Under the pieces are notes generated by a model. That model saw only the letters and a list, made by a program, of their open reading frames with translations, was not told the DNA's origin and made no database searches. Source: Pyxicephalus adspersus (lineage: Eukaryota; Chordata; Amphibia; Anura; Pyxicephalidae). From it: DNA of 64,000 nucleotides. Positions 1-12,641 of the stretch are shown here, in pieces; within the stretch, counting starts at the first letter, position 1, and every line of letters starts with the position of its first letter. The stretch lies in assembly GCF_032062135.1 (NCBI RefSeq), contig NC_092862.1:96943283-97007282 (forward strand), in the 5' to 3' direction. The translations under genes and the position numbers were made by a program.

Positions 1-3000
1 TCACCAACACTGCAGGAGTAAAAGTGAATTAAATGGAAGACTGGGATCATGCATGCATTTACAATCAATAATATTTTATATCCCTAATTTTGAAATTATC
101 CAACATATTTTATATCTCCATGAACAATCCAATATTTAACACCTGTAATGACTTTTGCATAGATTTGTGGAGTACAGTAGAAAACAGAAGGCGATAATCG
201 TGTACATGAAGAGCAGACATATGGCATACAATTAGATCTATCTGAATAAATGGTGCCATTTATGTGAATAGAGGGTGTGCACTTTTCCCCAGCATCATTG
301 GGAGTCTGAATGAACGTATTGCCATTAAATCTAGCTATATCAGGGTCACTTTATACTATGTACAACATTGCAATTAGAAAACACACTGTCCATTCTTCAA
401 TTGCCTCTGGTGAAAAAGGGGCATGTAGACATATTCCATGGTGAGTTTTTTTTTAATCAATTCATCTGTCAACATGATTATGTGCTTTTGCCATAAATCT
501 GTCTATTTAGTCTTCAAGCATATTTACAATATCAGGGCTTTCTTTGTGTAGTCCAAAGAGTACAATGTACAATGCTGTGTAGCTTTTATTCATTTTGTAG
601 CTTCTCAAAAAAGGAAAAAAGGAAAAGGCAGACAGGGTGAACATCGCTTCACAAGGAACCCTAAACTGTATGTAAACCCAATCTCTAAAATATAAAATTT
701 TCAAGCATTTAAAGCTTGAGCTTTAATTAAAAAAAAACATAGTTTTTGTGCTGTCTTGTTTAGGTACTTCATATCAGAGTAGCAAAGCCCTGGTCCAGCC
801 TCCCACTCCTGCATTACTACTTAAGTTTCTGATGGAGACTACCGGAGGTGGTTCCAACACAAATTACACAGACATGTTTCATTGTTCTCATTATTGCAAA
901 ACCTTCTCTAAAAAATCTCATGCAGAACACATACACATAGATATGAAAAAGGAAATCGGCAGCATCAGGACAAAACAAAGAATACCAAAGCTGAATCCAT
1001 GTTGTTCTATTTAAAAAATGCAAATTATGTTTTACTCCAAGATTTGGTAAGCTAAATGTCATCCATTTAGGGGTTACATCTATTTTAGTAATATTTGCGC
1101 AACAATTAACAAAATAGTAAATGCATATTAAAAATGACCTTTGTTTGAACACTGAACAGTGAACCTAAGTTACTGATATAACTGCCAATCTATAGCTTGT
1201 TAAAGATTTGATCTAGAAAGCTGGACATATCACTGCGTTTTTCTCTACTTAATGTGGCCCCACACAATCATTTAAATGAGTTCTTTAAAGGAAACAAAGT
1301 AGCTCATTGGAAGCTTAAGTGTAATCCTTTTCAGGACCCACACCACTTAAACTGCAGGAGTATGATGGAGATGATGATCTCCTTTCAGACTACAGTACCC
1401 GCTTATCCATCCTGGAGTATTTTAAAGGAAACCTGCAGCTCATCTATCTTTTCTGATTGGCAGTATGAATATGTGGCTGTAGGAATTTAGCATTTACCCT
1501 TCATGGGTCAGTGAGCAGGTGAGACTTAAAACCTCCGTATGGGGAGATTATTCTAATAGAACCTTTTCTTATACCTCACACATGCTAGCATTTCATTTTC
1601 CTTAAAAGAAACAATGCCAGGGGTGATATAAACCCTTGTAAGAGATGTAATGCTAGAACCATTTTCTTAGATTGATGTGTTGTATAACCACATGTCTTTT
1701 CCTTACAAGTCTCATTTGAGTCTTTCTTCAAATACATATTTTATCTCCCGCCGTCATCCAATTTTTTTTCCTATAAAGTATAGTGCTTAAATGTTGCAGT
1801 GCATGCAATACATAAGATCAGTATAACATCATCTTGTTAACAGGCTCATTTATATTATATATGTATTTTTTAGCATGCTATTATCATTTATGTACAAGTA
1901 CACATTGTCAAATTATGATAACAATCAATTTTGAATAGGGAGGAAGCAGATTTTTTTTCTTAGATTTGATCCTTTTCCAGTACTGAACAGCGATATATTA
2001 TTTTCTCAATGTTAAAAACTGGAAGATATGGCTCTTCAAAGTTTGTCTGAAACTCTGTATTTTTTAAAAAAAAAATTTTAATCAGTGCAACAGCTTCAAC
2101 CAAAGAATGAATCCATTTTTCTGGTCATATTGTTTTCTGGTTTTCTGGTCATTCTGTTTCCTGACTTTGCTAGCATAGGCAATTCTGAAAAATGAAAATC
2201 TTTTGTAATAGCTTCACCCCTTTGATTTTGAAAATGTGGAATATAAAAAATTAGTTGTAAAATATGCTTTTGTAGAACAGCATTGGGTCTGCTTTATATC
2301 CAGAGGTAGGTTTTATCTATTTAGAACACCAAACAACAAACATGTGAGATGATTTAATGCTTCCTAAACCAACAGGAGTATTTGGGGTTCTCTCAACACC
2401 CTCCTTACCCACTATTTCGTACAGCTCAAAAGTATCTTAAAACAACCACAACAGTGTCTTTGGAAACTATTTTGGAATGGAATAACCTTCTACTTATGTG
2501 AAGTATCAACATTTTTAGACCCATACCTATATTATTTTATGTTACTGCCTGATGGGACTTTTAAATTTTAATGTGTTAGATGCAACGTGTTTACCTAATG
2601 ACCGTTATTACCAGGTCATTTTTTTTTAGCACTATGGGGGACTGTATGTTTTCAGATCCAACAACAATGGAAAAATGTTAGCTGCAGGAGAATGGCACTG
2701 TGGTATGAAATGCACTGTTCATGCTTATCCATGTTAGAGCTTCTACTTCTATAGCAGTTGGAGAGTCATTGGTGTTTTTCGCTTTCTACAATAACTCTAC
2801 ACATTCCGTTAAGCTGTTGTCATCTTCTAGTCCAGACTTATATAAAAGATCATATGTATTCCTAGACAATAATGGTCAGAATATAAAGTAGTTACATTTG
2901 TATGGGCATTTCCTGACTTGTGTTGACATATGTCAACCAATATAAGGTGTTGGGGGGAAACACAATCACTTAGAACAGATTTTCCTTCCTGATTGCTTTT

Positions 3001-6000
3001 TTCCAAGGGAGAGTAAACATGGCTCAGCATGGGAATTTCAGTATAGTGTCTAAAACATTTTTGCAGGCCCAGCTCATAAAACCATGTACAGTATGTTCAT
3101 ACAGAAAGTAAACAAGAAAGTTGTTACTAGCTGAAGTATAGTGATTAATTTTCTTTTCTGACCGGTTTGCTGGAGTGCAATGAACTCCGACATCACCTAG
3201 AGGTTTTGCAGTGGAGCCTTAAGCAGTATGTTCATATACCTAACATTCTAAAGCGTGGATGTGTGCTGGGTATGACTGCCTTGGTGTCCTTGGGTACCTT
3301 AGGACATGTGCTTTGAGACAGAACTGTAACATATGACCCTTTTTTCCTTTTGTGCACATCTATAGTACCTAATATTAATCAAATTAAACATATTACTCAT
3401 GGTAGTTTTTAATGAGACTTCACCTACTACCTGTTATGGCTTTTCTATCTCCATATCAAAAAATGTCCAGGATTGTTAATCTAGAATGTATTTATTTACC
3501 ACTGCCTTGCATACAGACAGCTCAAACATTTTATGAACAAAAGCCCTAAATAATATGGTGAAATATTGGAAGTGGACCATTGGTACTGATTTTTGGAGAG
3601 GACAAATTATATATTAGCCGAAAACAATTGTGTGCGACAGTGGCAATGACTGCACAATTTGGTATCACATAGTAGGTTGGTAGGTGATATGGAGAGACAC
3701 TCCCCCCCCCCAATTTTGCATACTTTCTCTTAAAAACATTTTATTTTTCTTTAGATTAATTTGTGATTAAATGTTGTAAATAGTTTTATAAACTACATAA
3801 TAATGTAGCCCTTTTAGGATTTTGACAGTTTATTTATTGACAACCATCGTGTTTCATAAAATGTATGTATAAGTAGCTGGCAATGTCTAAGACATTACAG
3901 TTTATGTGGAGTGTGATGGACCCATCTAAATCACTGAACCAACTGTTCTAATGCAGTTGCCACCCCCATGTTTCTTAAGAACAAGTATAGTAGTCTGTGT
4001 CTTTCATCAGTTTTCAGGTAGGGAGTAGCCACACTAGGATCACACAATTACATTTTATCTATCACTACAGTCTATCCTAATGATTAACAAGGTAGGAATA
4101 ACATGTTTTATTGCCATACAGCTTTCTATATGCACTGCAACCTTAGTGATATATATGTGTATAGGAAATAAGCAGAGAAGAGTATAGTGGTACCACCTTT
4201 TAATTTGTTCCACAAATGTTTCCCCACATGCTGTCCTCTGATGAACTAAAAGGAACGAATTATGTTAGTTTTTCTATGCTATAGAGTTTATACAAAGCTA
4301 GGTATATTAAAATATGTAGTGTTCTGTATGACCTAGCCATAAAATAATACAAAAAAATACTTATATAACAAACTTGTTCTATAGGTAAATTTTTCTAATT
4401 TCTAAATGTCATTGGTCAAATTTAAAGACACTGCCACTGATATGGATAGAAAAATATCAGAAGAGCTGTATTGTCTTCTATACTACAATTTTTCTGTGGA
4501 CCAATACTTTTGTACAACTTTCCTAGGACATTTGAAGACAGAAAATGTGCTGATAATCAGTGTTATTACACAATACCATACATTCACTCAATAAGTGGAG
4601 AGTCTCTCTGTTCATTAAGCTACCTCCAGGAAATTATAGAGCTTTCAGTACCTTAAAGGCTTCCACTTCAAGTGCATCAAACAATTGAATAGAGTGGTTC
4701 TCTGTTTTAGTGATTAGTAAAAATGAGTTGAGATTAGAGTTGAGACCACTGAAGTTCCTGTGCACACTATAATTTAGTCGAGAATTCACTTATAAAAAAA
4801 AGTGAACAAAAAAAAACATTTGTCAAAAATGTGAAAACTATAACTGTTTCCATAATGTGTGTTTATTCTTGATTGATACTGACACGTTCTCTTTTTAGAT
4901 GTGCTGACTTGGTTCACCCTTGAAAAAAGTTAATAGAAGTAATAGCCATATACAGTTGTGTTAAGTTAGCTGTAAGAGAATTACACCTTTGATATGGTTT
5001 TAAGTTAAGGGGCAGGGACATACAATGCTTTAGGTGAATATAACTTTGTTAGTCTTTGGGTTAAATCAATCTGAAGAGTGCATCCAGCTGTAATGTCTCT
5101 GTTTTGGACAAAGGAAATGACAAACTTAGAAAATATTCCTAAAACAGGCTAGCTATTGTTGTTGATTCACATGTCCCCTGAACCTGACATGGAGAAAAAA
5201 GCACATCAATGGACTACCATTATTCACAAGTCAGACTTATAGAATGAAAACTCGGCTTGCTTTTTAGGAGGTACACTAATTTCTGTTGTAGGTACAACTT
5301 AGCTAAATGAGTGTCTTTGAACTACAGCATTACTAAAGACACATAAACAGCATGCTCACTCTCTTCTGATTCAAAAAAGGATAAAAAAACACAGAAAGGT
5401 GATAAAAGTACAATTCTGCACCAGGTGGTAGGAGAAGAAATGTAAGCAACATGACAAAAAAAAATATGGACTGTAGTGAAATCTAAGGCATCAGACTACT
5501 GTTAAGTTTTATTGTAAAATTGCAAACCCCCACCTTCCTTCAATCACATGTGAGTGACTCTGACAATCAGAACCTGAAATTTTGATGGAGCTAACCCTTA
5601 GCAACTACTGGTGACCCGCGTACATGGCATCTTCTCATTGTTATCAGATGAACACCACTACAGCTACTTTATACAAGTGTTGAAATTTATTAGTTATAAT
5701 TTTCTAATCTTGTGATGAGGTGAATAACCTGGTCTTAAAAATGTTTGAGCCTTCTTGATCTTTCTAAAGTGACCGTAATATAGGCAACACCTTTTTTTTT
5801 TATCGAGAGGTAAGAACCAAGGCCTTATATGTTATTATTTGAGTAGTTCCCATCCTGGGTCTAAGGTCCAATTCCAGGCATATTATTTTGACTAGGGTTA
5901 GGGCTAGTATTGACTTTCGATGAAAACAAAATTATTTTAGTTGTTCCACAAGATACACCAAAAACTATAATTCTGGCCTGCTGTGAAGCTGAGCACTACA

Positions 6001-6122
6001 GTTAGTGTCTGTGTCCATTCTTTGCTTAGCCTTTCACAAAGTGCATAACTGCAGGCTTTGTTCTGTGATTGGGTTAGCAAAGATAGGACACAGGCAAAAA
6101 AATACAGAAAATATATATATAT
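1..6122. other. Intronic DNA without a recognisable feature
   Basis: AT-rich sequence with short homopolymer runs only, such as a C run near 3703-3711. The short open frames here lack codon bias, splice-site context and any family motif. I see no repeat with clear ends. Confidence 0.6.
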
Positions 6123-6124
6123 GT

Positions 6125-6438
6125 GGGACAGCACGGTGGATCGGAGGTTAGCACTCTAGCCTTTGCAGCACTAGGTCCCAGGTTTGAATCTCGGCCAGGA
6201 CACTATCTCCATGGAGGTTCTCCCCATGTTTGCTTGGATTTCTTCCAGGTACTCCGATTTCCTGCCGCATTCAAAAATGTTAGGTTAATTGGCTTCCCCC
6301 CAAAATTGACTTTAGACTGTGTTAAATAAATGTGACTATGGTAGAGACATTAGATTGTGAGCCCCTCTAAGGGACAGATAGTGACTTGACCTTGTAAAGC
6401 GCTGCATATGTGGCACTAATACTGTGTAATAATAACTA
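6125..6438 (+). repeat. tRNA-derived SINE-like copy 1
   Basis: Matches four other copies in the window at 13.6, 23.3, 32.8 and 43.6 kb. Order of landmarks: CACGGTGG start, degenerate pol III A box near 6137-6147, GTTAGCACTCTAGCCTTTGC, B-box-like GGTTTGAATCT near 6182, TCTCCCCATGTTTGC, AATTGGCTTCCCCC, ACATTAGATTGTGAGCCCC, AAAGCGCTGCATATG and a TAATAATAA tail. The 68-residue open frame across it is a chance frame through the repeat. Confidence 0.7.
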
Positions 6439-7499
6439 AAAGATCCAAGATATGTAAAGCCTGCTCAATTGAGCCCCCAGACCTGGGGTTAACAACAGTT
6501 GGTCCAAGGTTTGAAGCTGTGTGTTTATGATGTTTAATGGTGCTCCAAGATCATTACTAGTCTTCCATTGTCAATCAGGTCTATATGAATGTAATAACAT
6601 TTAAGTAAACTAGTATTCTCCTATAGAATTTGTTCAGGATAGATTTGTGATAGAATGTTTTGGTCTGTTTATTTATTTATCCATCTTGGTTCCATATAAA
6701 ACTGTTTCTACTTAAGCATGTCTCTGGATATCTCTACTACAGAGTCGTGTCTAGATCAGAGCGTCTACACATGAGTCACTTGGCAGCCCTGCAAATTTAT
6801 TCTTTGTGACCAAATACTGAACTTTAACTAAGCTTCAAAGTTGCCAAGCTTTTTAAACCTGAAATTAGATTTCATTTCCCTTTGATTATTTTCTTTCAGG
6901 CCTACAGTTATATTTTAGTGTCCTTCACCTTCTCCTTTTTTATTATTTATAACCAACACACTTTGAGCAATGACCAGTATTAATTTGTGACCTTCTGTCC
7001 TTTTGCCTGATTCACTTCTTTTTCAAACTCAAGATTGAAGCAAATATTCTGTGACTTACTGAGTGAATAATGAAAATTACCTAACCACAGCTTTCTGTAG
7101 GAGAAAGGGGATATTTTTCAATTGTAGTTGCTGAGTAAAATAAAATAGATGTGTTATAGGTTATATTATGCTGTTAGAATACAATATTGCTATAGCTGTA
7201 ACTCCTGCTTGTATAATGCAATAATAAAACTCAAGTGTGTTAATATAATAATTATGTGCAATCTTCCTTTTAAAAAATCCATTTTAGGGAAAATATGTGA
7301 AACTATAGAGGAAGTTAGTTTTTTACTAAGCTAAACATGCTGTGAGTTGCTGTGTAAAAATGGTAATTTACTTTAATTATTCTTTTTTTGGTTTTGTGAT
7401 TTGGGAACCCCTGTCATGCACTATATCTAGGTACCTGTCTATCAGTGCATCCCTACACAATCAATGTGTAAATTATTTTTCTACAAAATACAAGAGATC
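6439..7499. other. Intronic DNA without a recognisable feature
   Basis: AT-rich unique-looking sequence. I see no coding, RNA or repeat signature. Confidence 0.5.
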
Positions 7500-7577
7500 C
7501 TTTTACATATACATGCGCGGTCGGGAGCTGGTAAATATAGTGGTCAGCCGTACCGAAAAGGTTGGCAACCACTGATC
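7500..7577 (+). repeat. Fragment of GC-rich dispersed repeat (family R1)
   Basis: The segment ending GGTTGGCAACCACTGATC parallels the end of the fuller copy at 45.8-46.1 kb, which ends GGCTGGCGACCACTGCTC. Both share GGTAAAT..TGTGGTC upstream. Only one end of the repeat is kept here. R1 is my label; the class is unknown. Confidence 0.5.
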
Positions 7578-9231
7578 CAGACACCCCTGCTGGATAACAT
7601 AACTAGCCTATGTTACTCACTGCAAATAATCAGTACAATTAGTTCAATACACACCTTGATTTTCTGCCAGAATATAAAAGAGGAGTGAAAATATTATTGA
7701 ATCATCACTCATTTTGCTCATTGCTCCTATAAGCAGGCCTGTGTGTTAGATTGACAATAGTAAAAAGAGCAACAGAGCAAACTGGCTCCTAATGATGATC
7801 CTCTTTCTCTTCTTGTTGTGCAGAGAGGTATAAGAAGGATTTAGGAAATATAGGAAAAAAATAGGTACTTGTACTAACTGTATTTGAAATACATGCAATG
7901 CTTTTAAATGAGAACAAAACTGGCTTGGTTGGTATTAAGTTTTTTTTTTATATATGTTTGGATTTTATTTTAATCACTGATTCTTATGTCAATATGTATA
8001 TGTATATATAAGTGCAGGAAAAAAATGTATTGGCATCAATTTTAGTAGGAAATGTATTACATGATGGTACATTACGATAAGGTGAAGTGTGGTATTTTAC
8101 AATTCATAGGTCTGTTAGACTGTTAAGACTTAACCCCTTCTCTTTACCATTAGCACCCTTTGAAGTCAACCTGCAATGAGTATAGTTGGGTTTATATCTG
8201 CAGCCCTAAAACATAATTTTACCAATGCTGTGCTGCAATAGGTAATTTGCATGTTTCAGAGATAATATAAATATATTAAAGAGAGACCACTACTTTACAA
8301 ATTCTGCTGAGTCACAAAAAGAGGCTTTAAAACAGCAGTATTAGACCAAATGTTGACAGACAATCAAAAGTTTATAGTAATGAAATGTGAAGGATAAGCC
8401 AACGTGTTTCGAAGCTGCATGCTTGCATAGGTAAAGAATTAAACACTGAACTCTCACTAATATAAGAGGACTTCAGCAGCTGATTGCAAAGTCTTTGCAC
8501 TTTGAAAAATGTCCAGGTTAGCCTTAATAATAGTGTGCAGTCTTATGGTGCTTCACCACGTTATAAATGACTGCTTTCTACAGTGTTTTTTTTTTCTTTT
8601 TTTAGCTTTTAATTGCAAACCTTTTAAAGGTAAAGGACTTATGACACATTAAAGAAGCCATACTGTATAATTCAATCAAATCATATTTGTGTGGCTAAGA
8701 TATGGGCAGGTATTATGTGCCACGAGTAGATAACTATTATTTGTTCACCAATATACAGTACTTTAATCATAGACCATCCAAATTAGCAGTAAAACTCCCC
8801 TTATCTATATACATGTTAAGTAAGTCAAGCAGCCATAAGGCTGTTTCTGGAGCATTACCATTCATATGGCATTATAGAACCATCCACACATGCTAGGTCC
8901 CTGTTTCACAAACTGACCCTCTTGTGTGTCAAAAGAGCAACTGCGCACCGGCATTGCAGTGCAAAACATAAAACATCCCTCTTTCTTATTAGACCTCAAT
9001 AAATACAGTTCACCTAATCCAGCTACTGAAAATAAATGGTCCTGGTTGGGCTAGAGGTGGCAATGCAGTAAGCAATGACCTCAGAGTTGCCGTCTGACAT
9101 CTATGTCAAGATATCTGTAAGTGACAGACAGAGGAACTTCTCTTTTGAATGTAGAGAGGAGTGGTATCATTGTTGACTCTAAAATGAATATTGGGGTCCC
9201 ATGCCCCTAGTATCTGGGCCTCCTCTTGCCC
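7578..9231. other. Intronic DNA without a clear feature
   Basis: Mostly unique AT-rich sequence with short TATATG runs near 7990. A perfect octamer-type ATTTGCAT occurs at 8245-8252, which could be chance. I see no exon. Confidence 0.5.
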
Positions 9232-9590
9232 CTAAAAGCTACTTATATGCAGGGGTGTAGTCGCAAAAAAAGAAGACGGGGCACGGAACGTGCCTGCCCC
9301 ACTACATCCCTGCCTAGGTGTCACTCAAAGGGGAAGAAATTTTCCCAGAGTGACGCCATGATGCTAGCACCCGCCCGCTCTCCCATCACAGGACTGAGGC
9401 GCACCGCCCTGAGCCTGCAATTCCATACAAGAGCCATGGTCCTGGCCACCCGCAGGGACAGGAGAAGGACCTTGCTGGGGGGGTGCACCGGCCATAGCTG
9501 TGGACCACCAAAGAATCCTTTGCAAAATAAGAGTGGGCACGTGTGCTGGTTCCGAAAAATAGTGAAGCCCCACTACCCTCCTGCTTATAT
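9232..9590 (-). repeat. GC-rich dispersed repeat (family R1), reversed copy
   Basis: A GC- and CpG-rich island in AT-rich intron. Read on the minus strand it contains GTCACTCTGGGAAAATTTC and CTTTGAGTGACACCTAGG, matching the plus-strand copy near 46003-46050 (GTCACTCTGGGGGAAG, TTTGAGTGACACCCAGG). Both also share GTGGTC..CAGC near the other end. Open frames of 89-143 residues on both strands come from its GC richness and match no protein I know. Confidence 0.55.
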
Positions 9591-9610
9591 GTGTGAAATT
9601 GGTCGGATGT

Positions 9611-9715
9611 GCATGCATGACAAGCAACAGAATCAGGAAATGAGCAAACAAACATAACAGCATGGCTCAGCTAAGCATCCTAATGATCCTAAAGGTTGGG
9701 AGTTTGTTTCATTAT
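9611..9715 (+). repeat. Dispersed repeat pair A, copy 1
   Basis: Shares GCATGC..AAGCAACAG, ATCAG.AAATG.GCAAACAAA and CAGCATGGCTCAGCTAAGC with 10372-10480, in the same orientation about 760 bp away. It could be a dispersed element or an old local duplication; class unknown. Confidence 0.55.
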
Positions 9716-9838
9716 TTTAACTACAGCTTCATGATATAAAATTTAGTCATGATTTAGAAATTTAGTATAAAAGTCACATGTGCAAAAAAAGATACATAAT
9801 ACATTTATTAAGAGCTTGGACATTGGATTAATGTGCAT

Positions 9839-9968
9839 GTCCAATGTAGAGAATTAACATGTGCTGGGTCAAGGTAATGCATTTACTTAAATACGCTAAT
9901 GCTTCACAAAAGATCTTAAAGAGGAACTACAATAATTGTTGGTGAGTGTTGAGCTTCTGCAATAATCA
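9839..9968 (+). repeat. Dispersed repeat pair B, copy 1
   Basis: Parallels 12510-12641 in the same orientation. Shared strings include CCAATG..GAG.ATTAAC, GCTGGGT.AAGGTA.TGCATTT, TTAAAGAGGAACTAC and GTTGAGCTTCTGCAATA-type ends. Class unknown. Confidence 0.6.
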
Positions 9969-10371
9969 ATAACCACTATGCACTTGCTGATTATGGAACA
10001 GACTTACCTGTGTGCAGCTGTATTGCAGCAATGACGTGTCCAAGATACTGTTTTTTGACGTATGTTTCTTTTGTCAACTACCTCTACCTCCATGTGACTT
10101 TTTTTGAGTTAATGCCAACTTTAAATTAAGATCTCCAGTATTTGGTAAATCTTGCTCATCAGGAAGGCACCATGGGGTTTCATTGGAAATGAAGTATACC
10201 TTAGTGCACCAACACATGTAATGGTGTTAATGGTACCTAACTCAGATTTTCACATATTCCAGGCTCTGCCTTTAATCCAATTAGCCCAAACTAAAGTTTT
10301 GCATGTACAATTGCACTAAAATAAAACTCTCCAAAAAATACGTACATGTGGATTCTTATCTGCCAAAATAT

Positions 10372-10480
10372 TGCATGCAGGAAAAGCAACAGGATCAGAA
10401 AATGGGCAAACAAATACACCAGCATGGCTCAGCTAAGCATCTTTATGATCACAAATGTTGGGAGTTTAGGCTTCATTCAT
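10372..10480 (+). repeat. Dispersed repeat pair A, copy 2
   Basis: Partner of 9611-9715 (shared CAGCATGGCTCAGCTAAGC). An overlapping 77-residue open frame is considered spurious. Confidence 0.55.
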
Positions 10481-10754
10481 TATACCTCCACTATGAGGAT
10501 GCAGGCAATTTCAAGACACACCCAGGGGTTCAATAATAGATTCCTATTAGTACATCTTATACTTACTCATCCTCTTAGTGGAGGTATCCTCCATGTGTAG
10601 AAGGACCTTTTATTAGGAAAACCTGTAACAAACCCCTGTACAAAAGGGGAGAGTGCTTTTGCACACAAGCTGGAGAGAAATACTTTTTTATTTTACTCTA
10701 CAAACTGACATTTGCGCACAAGTAAGGATAAAATGTTTTCAAGAAACGTTGAAC

Positions 10755-10825
10755 TCCAATATACGTAGCATCACCCCTGAGGAAGCCTAGATTGGGCGAA
10801 ACGTGTTGGGTTAACAAAGCTGCGG
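10755..10825 (+). repeat. Possible frog dispersed repeat fragment
   Basis: Contains CCTGAGGAAGCC followed by GGGCGAAACGTGTTGGG. This resembles a GAGGAAGC..GCGAAACGCGTTG module I associate with frog dispersed repeats. Borders are uncertain. Confidence 0.35.
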
Positions 10826-12056
10826 TATAGGAAATACTCATATGTTACATGTTCTATGCACTAAGTAGTTGATTTGTGTCTAGTATAGGAGGTTCATAAC
10901 CTCAATAAGTGAGGAAGTACCTCTTTAACTGTACTGTGGATGTTAATTAAAATGTTTGGGTAACTAACCTCAAGGGATGAGGTAGTACCTTACAAATTTG
11001 TTTTGCTGTTATTATATCTGTTTTATTATACACTAGATAATGTATTCATGAGTTTTGTTAAATACACAAAAATTGTTGCCAAAAATCCCTGTCTTTGGAC
11101 CATATTTATTTTAATATTATAATTTTCCAGGGTTGGCAAAAAAATTAAATTTCCCCTGTCAGGAACAAACTCATGAATCTTAAATCTATTGTTCCATATC
11201 TGTCCCTATAAAAAATCTCCTGAATTTCAAATAATATTATTGTTAAAGGTTTTGCTTAATAAAGAAATAACATTTACAATTCTTGCACATGCATAGCTAT
11301 TATGGTCTGGTAAAACAAGATCACCACTGCTGTCATATCTATATAATATCCTATATATCATGCAGTGATAATGCTAAAATGATTTATGTTGATAGCATGA
11401 CATGAAATTCAAATAATTGGAAGGCAATGTCATGAGGCTACATTACAGCAAAACCATTATCAAATTAATGTGCTTGCATGTCTTACTTATGATCTGTACT
11501 TATGATCTGTACCAAAAATGTATTGACTCATTTGTGTATGCTACATTGTAAAGAAGTGGGGCATAAAACAGCATTAGTGGTGAATTCCCCTGAGGTCTAA
11601 ACAACCACACAGGGGTCTGGTCTTTTGAATGGTTCTCCGCCACTACCTTAAAGCTAATGACTGAAACAGTATCCAGTGCCACTGGGAGCTCTTAATTTCC
11701 TTCTTTATTCTGATTGTTCTGATGAAATGCAAACTGACAGCTTGCATTTCGCTACTATACCCTATTAGCAGACCAGAGTGGAGAATGAAAAAACAAGCAT
11801 GTGTGATGTGCTAATAATAGACACACACCAGTACTATCATGTAGTGTCAGTTTTGGATTTTTTTTACTATACAGCAATGTAAAGGGTAATCTGAATGTAC
11901 ATTAAATATTAGTAACTTCATAAACACAAGAGTAAATTAGTAACAAATAAACAAACAATAATTCTGCTGAATTTCTAAAGGTATTTATGCAGATGTGCAT
12001 TTGAATTCCGTATGTAAACCCAGATCTAAAGGTAATATATACTGATTTTGTTTATA
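10826..12056. other. Intronic DNA without a recognisable feature
   Basis: AT-rich sequence. A local near-palindrome (GAAATGCAAACTGACAGCTTGCATTTC) lies near 11725. No coding signature seen. Confidence 0.45.
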
Positions 12057-12471
12057 CAGGTAGTCCCTGGGTTACATACAAGATAGGGACTGTAGGTTTG
12101 TTCTTAAGTTGAATTTGTATGTAAGTCAGAAAGTGTACATTATTTTAATAAATGCAATTAGGATTGATGTCAGTCTCAACATATTATGAGGCAGCGTGGT
12201 GTCAGTTACTGACAAAAGAAAAAACTTTTGTTCATTCATTAACTTCTTGAGCAAGCTGTGCTTTGATATGCAAAAATAAATAACTGCAGAGTTTGTCTTG
12301 ATCAAAAAAGATTTACAAGAGCTTGCAGAAACAGCAAAAACTTCTTTTGCAAGTCATGCAAACCCCCCCCCCCCCATCAAGCCTCCATCCTGCACGCAAG
12401 CGAGCAGGGAAGCCCCATTCGTATCTAGTAGGCGTCCGGATGTCGGATGTCCTTAACTCGGGGACTGCCTG
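12057..12471. mobile_element. TA-flanked inverted-repeat element (Tc1/mariner-type MITE)
   Basis: Left end CAGGTAGTCCCTGGGTTAC and right end AACTCGGGGACTGCCTG are inverted repeats with a few mismatches, and TA dinucleotides flank both ends (12055-12056 and 12472-12473). At 415 bp with no transposase frame, it is non-autonomous. TA duplication and inverted ends fit the Tc1/mariner superfamily, though the exact family is not named. A run of 13 C at 12363-12375 lies inside. Confidence 0.7.
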
Positions 12472-12509
12472 TATATCTTTCTTTATTATGGCTTATTCAC
12501 ATTTCTTAG

Positions 12510-12641
12510 GTCCAATGCGGAGCATTAACGTGAGCTGGGTTAAGGTAGTGCATTTGCTTAAACAGGCTAAAGCATCACAACCCAGAACTTAAAGAGGAAC
12601 TACTATAATTGTTGGTGGGTGGTGAGCTTCTGCAATATTCA
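12510..12641 (+). repeat. Dispersed repeat pair B, copy 2
   Basis: Partner of 9839-9968. Shared TTAAAGAGGAACTAC and GAGCTTCTGCAATA. It starts about 40 bp after the TA-flanked element. Confidence 0.6.

Noticed and set aside
8245..8252. Perfect octamer ATTTGCAT
   Set aside because: One 8-mer is expected by chance in 64 kb of AT-rich sequence and nothing around it supports a regulatory element.
9226..9663. 143-, 99- and 89-residue frames
   Set aside because: Overlapping frames on both strands caused by the GC-rich R1 repeat; low-complexity and without motif.
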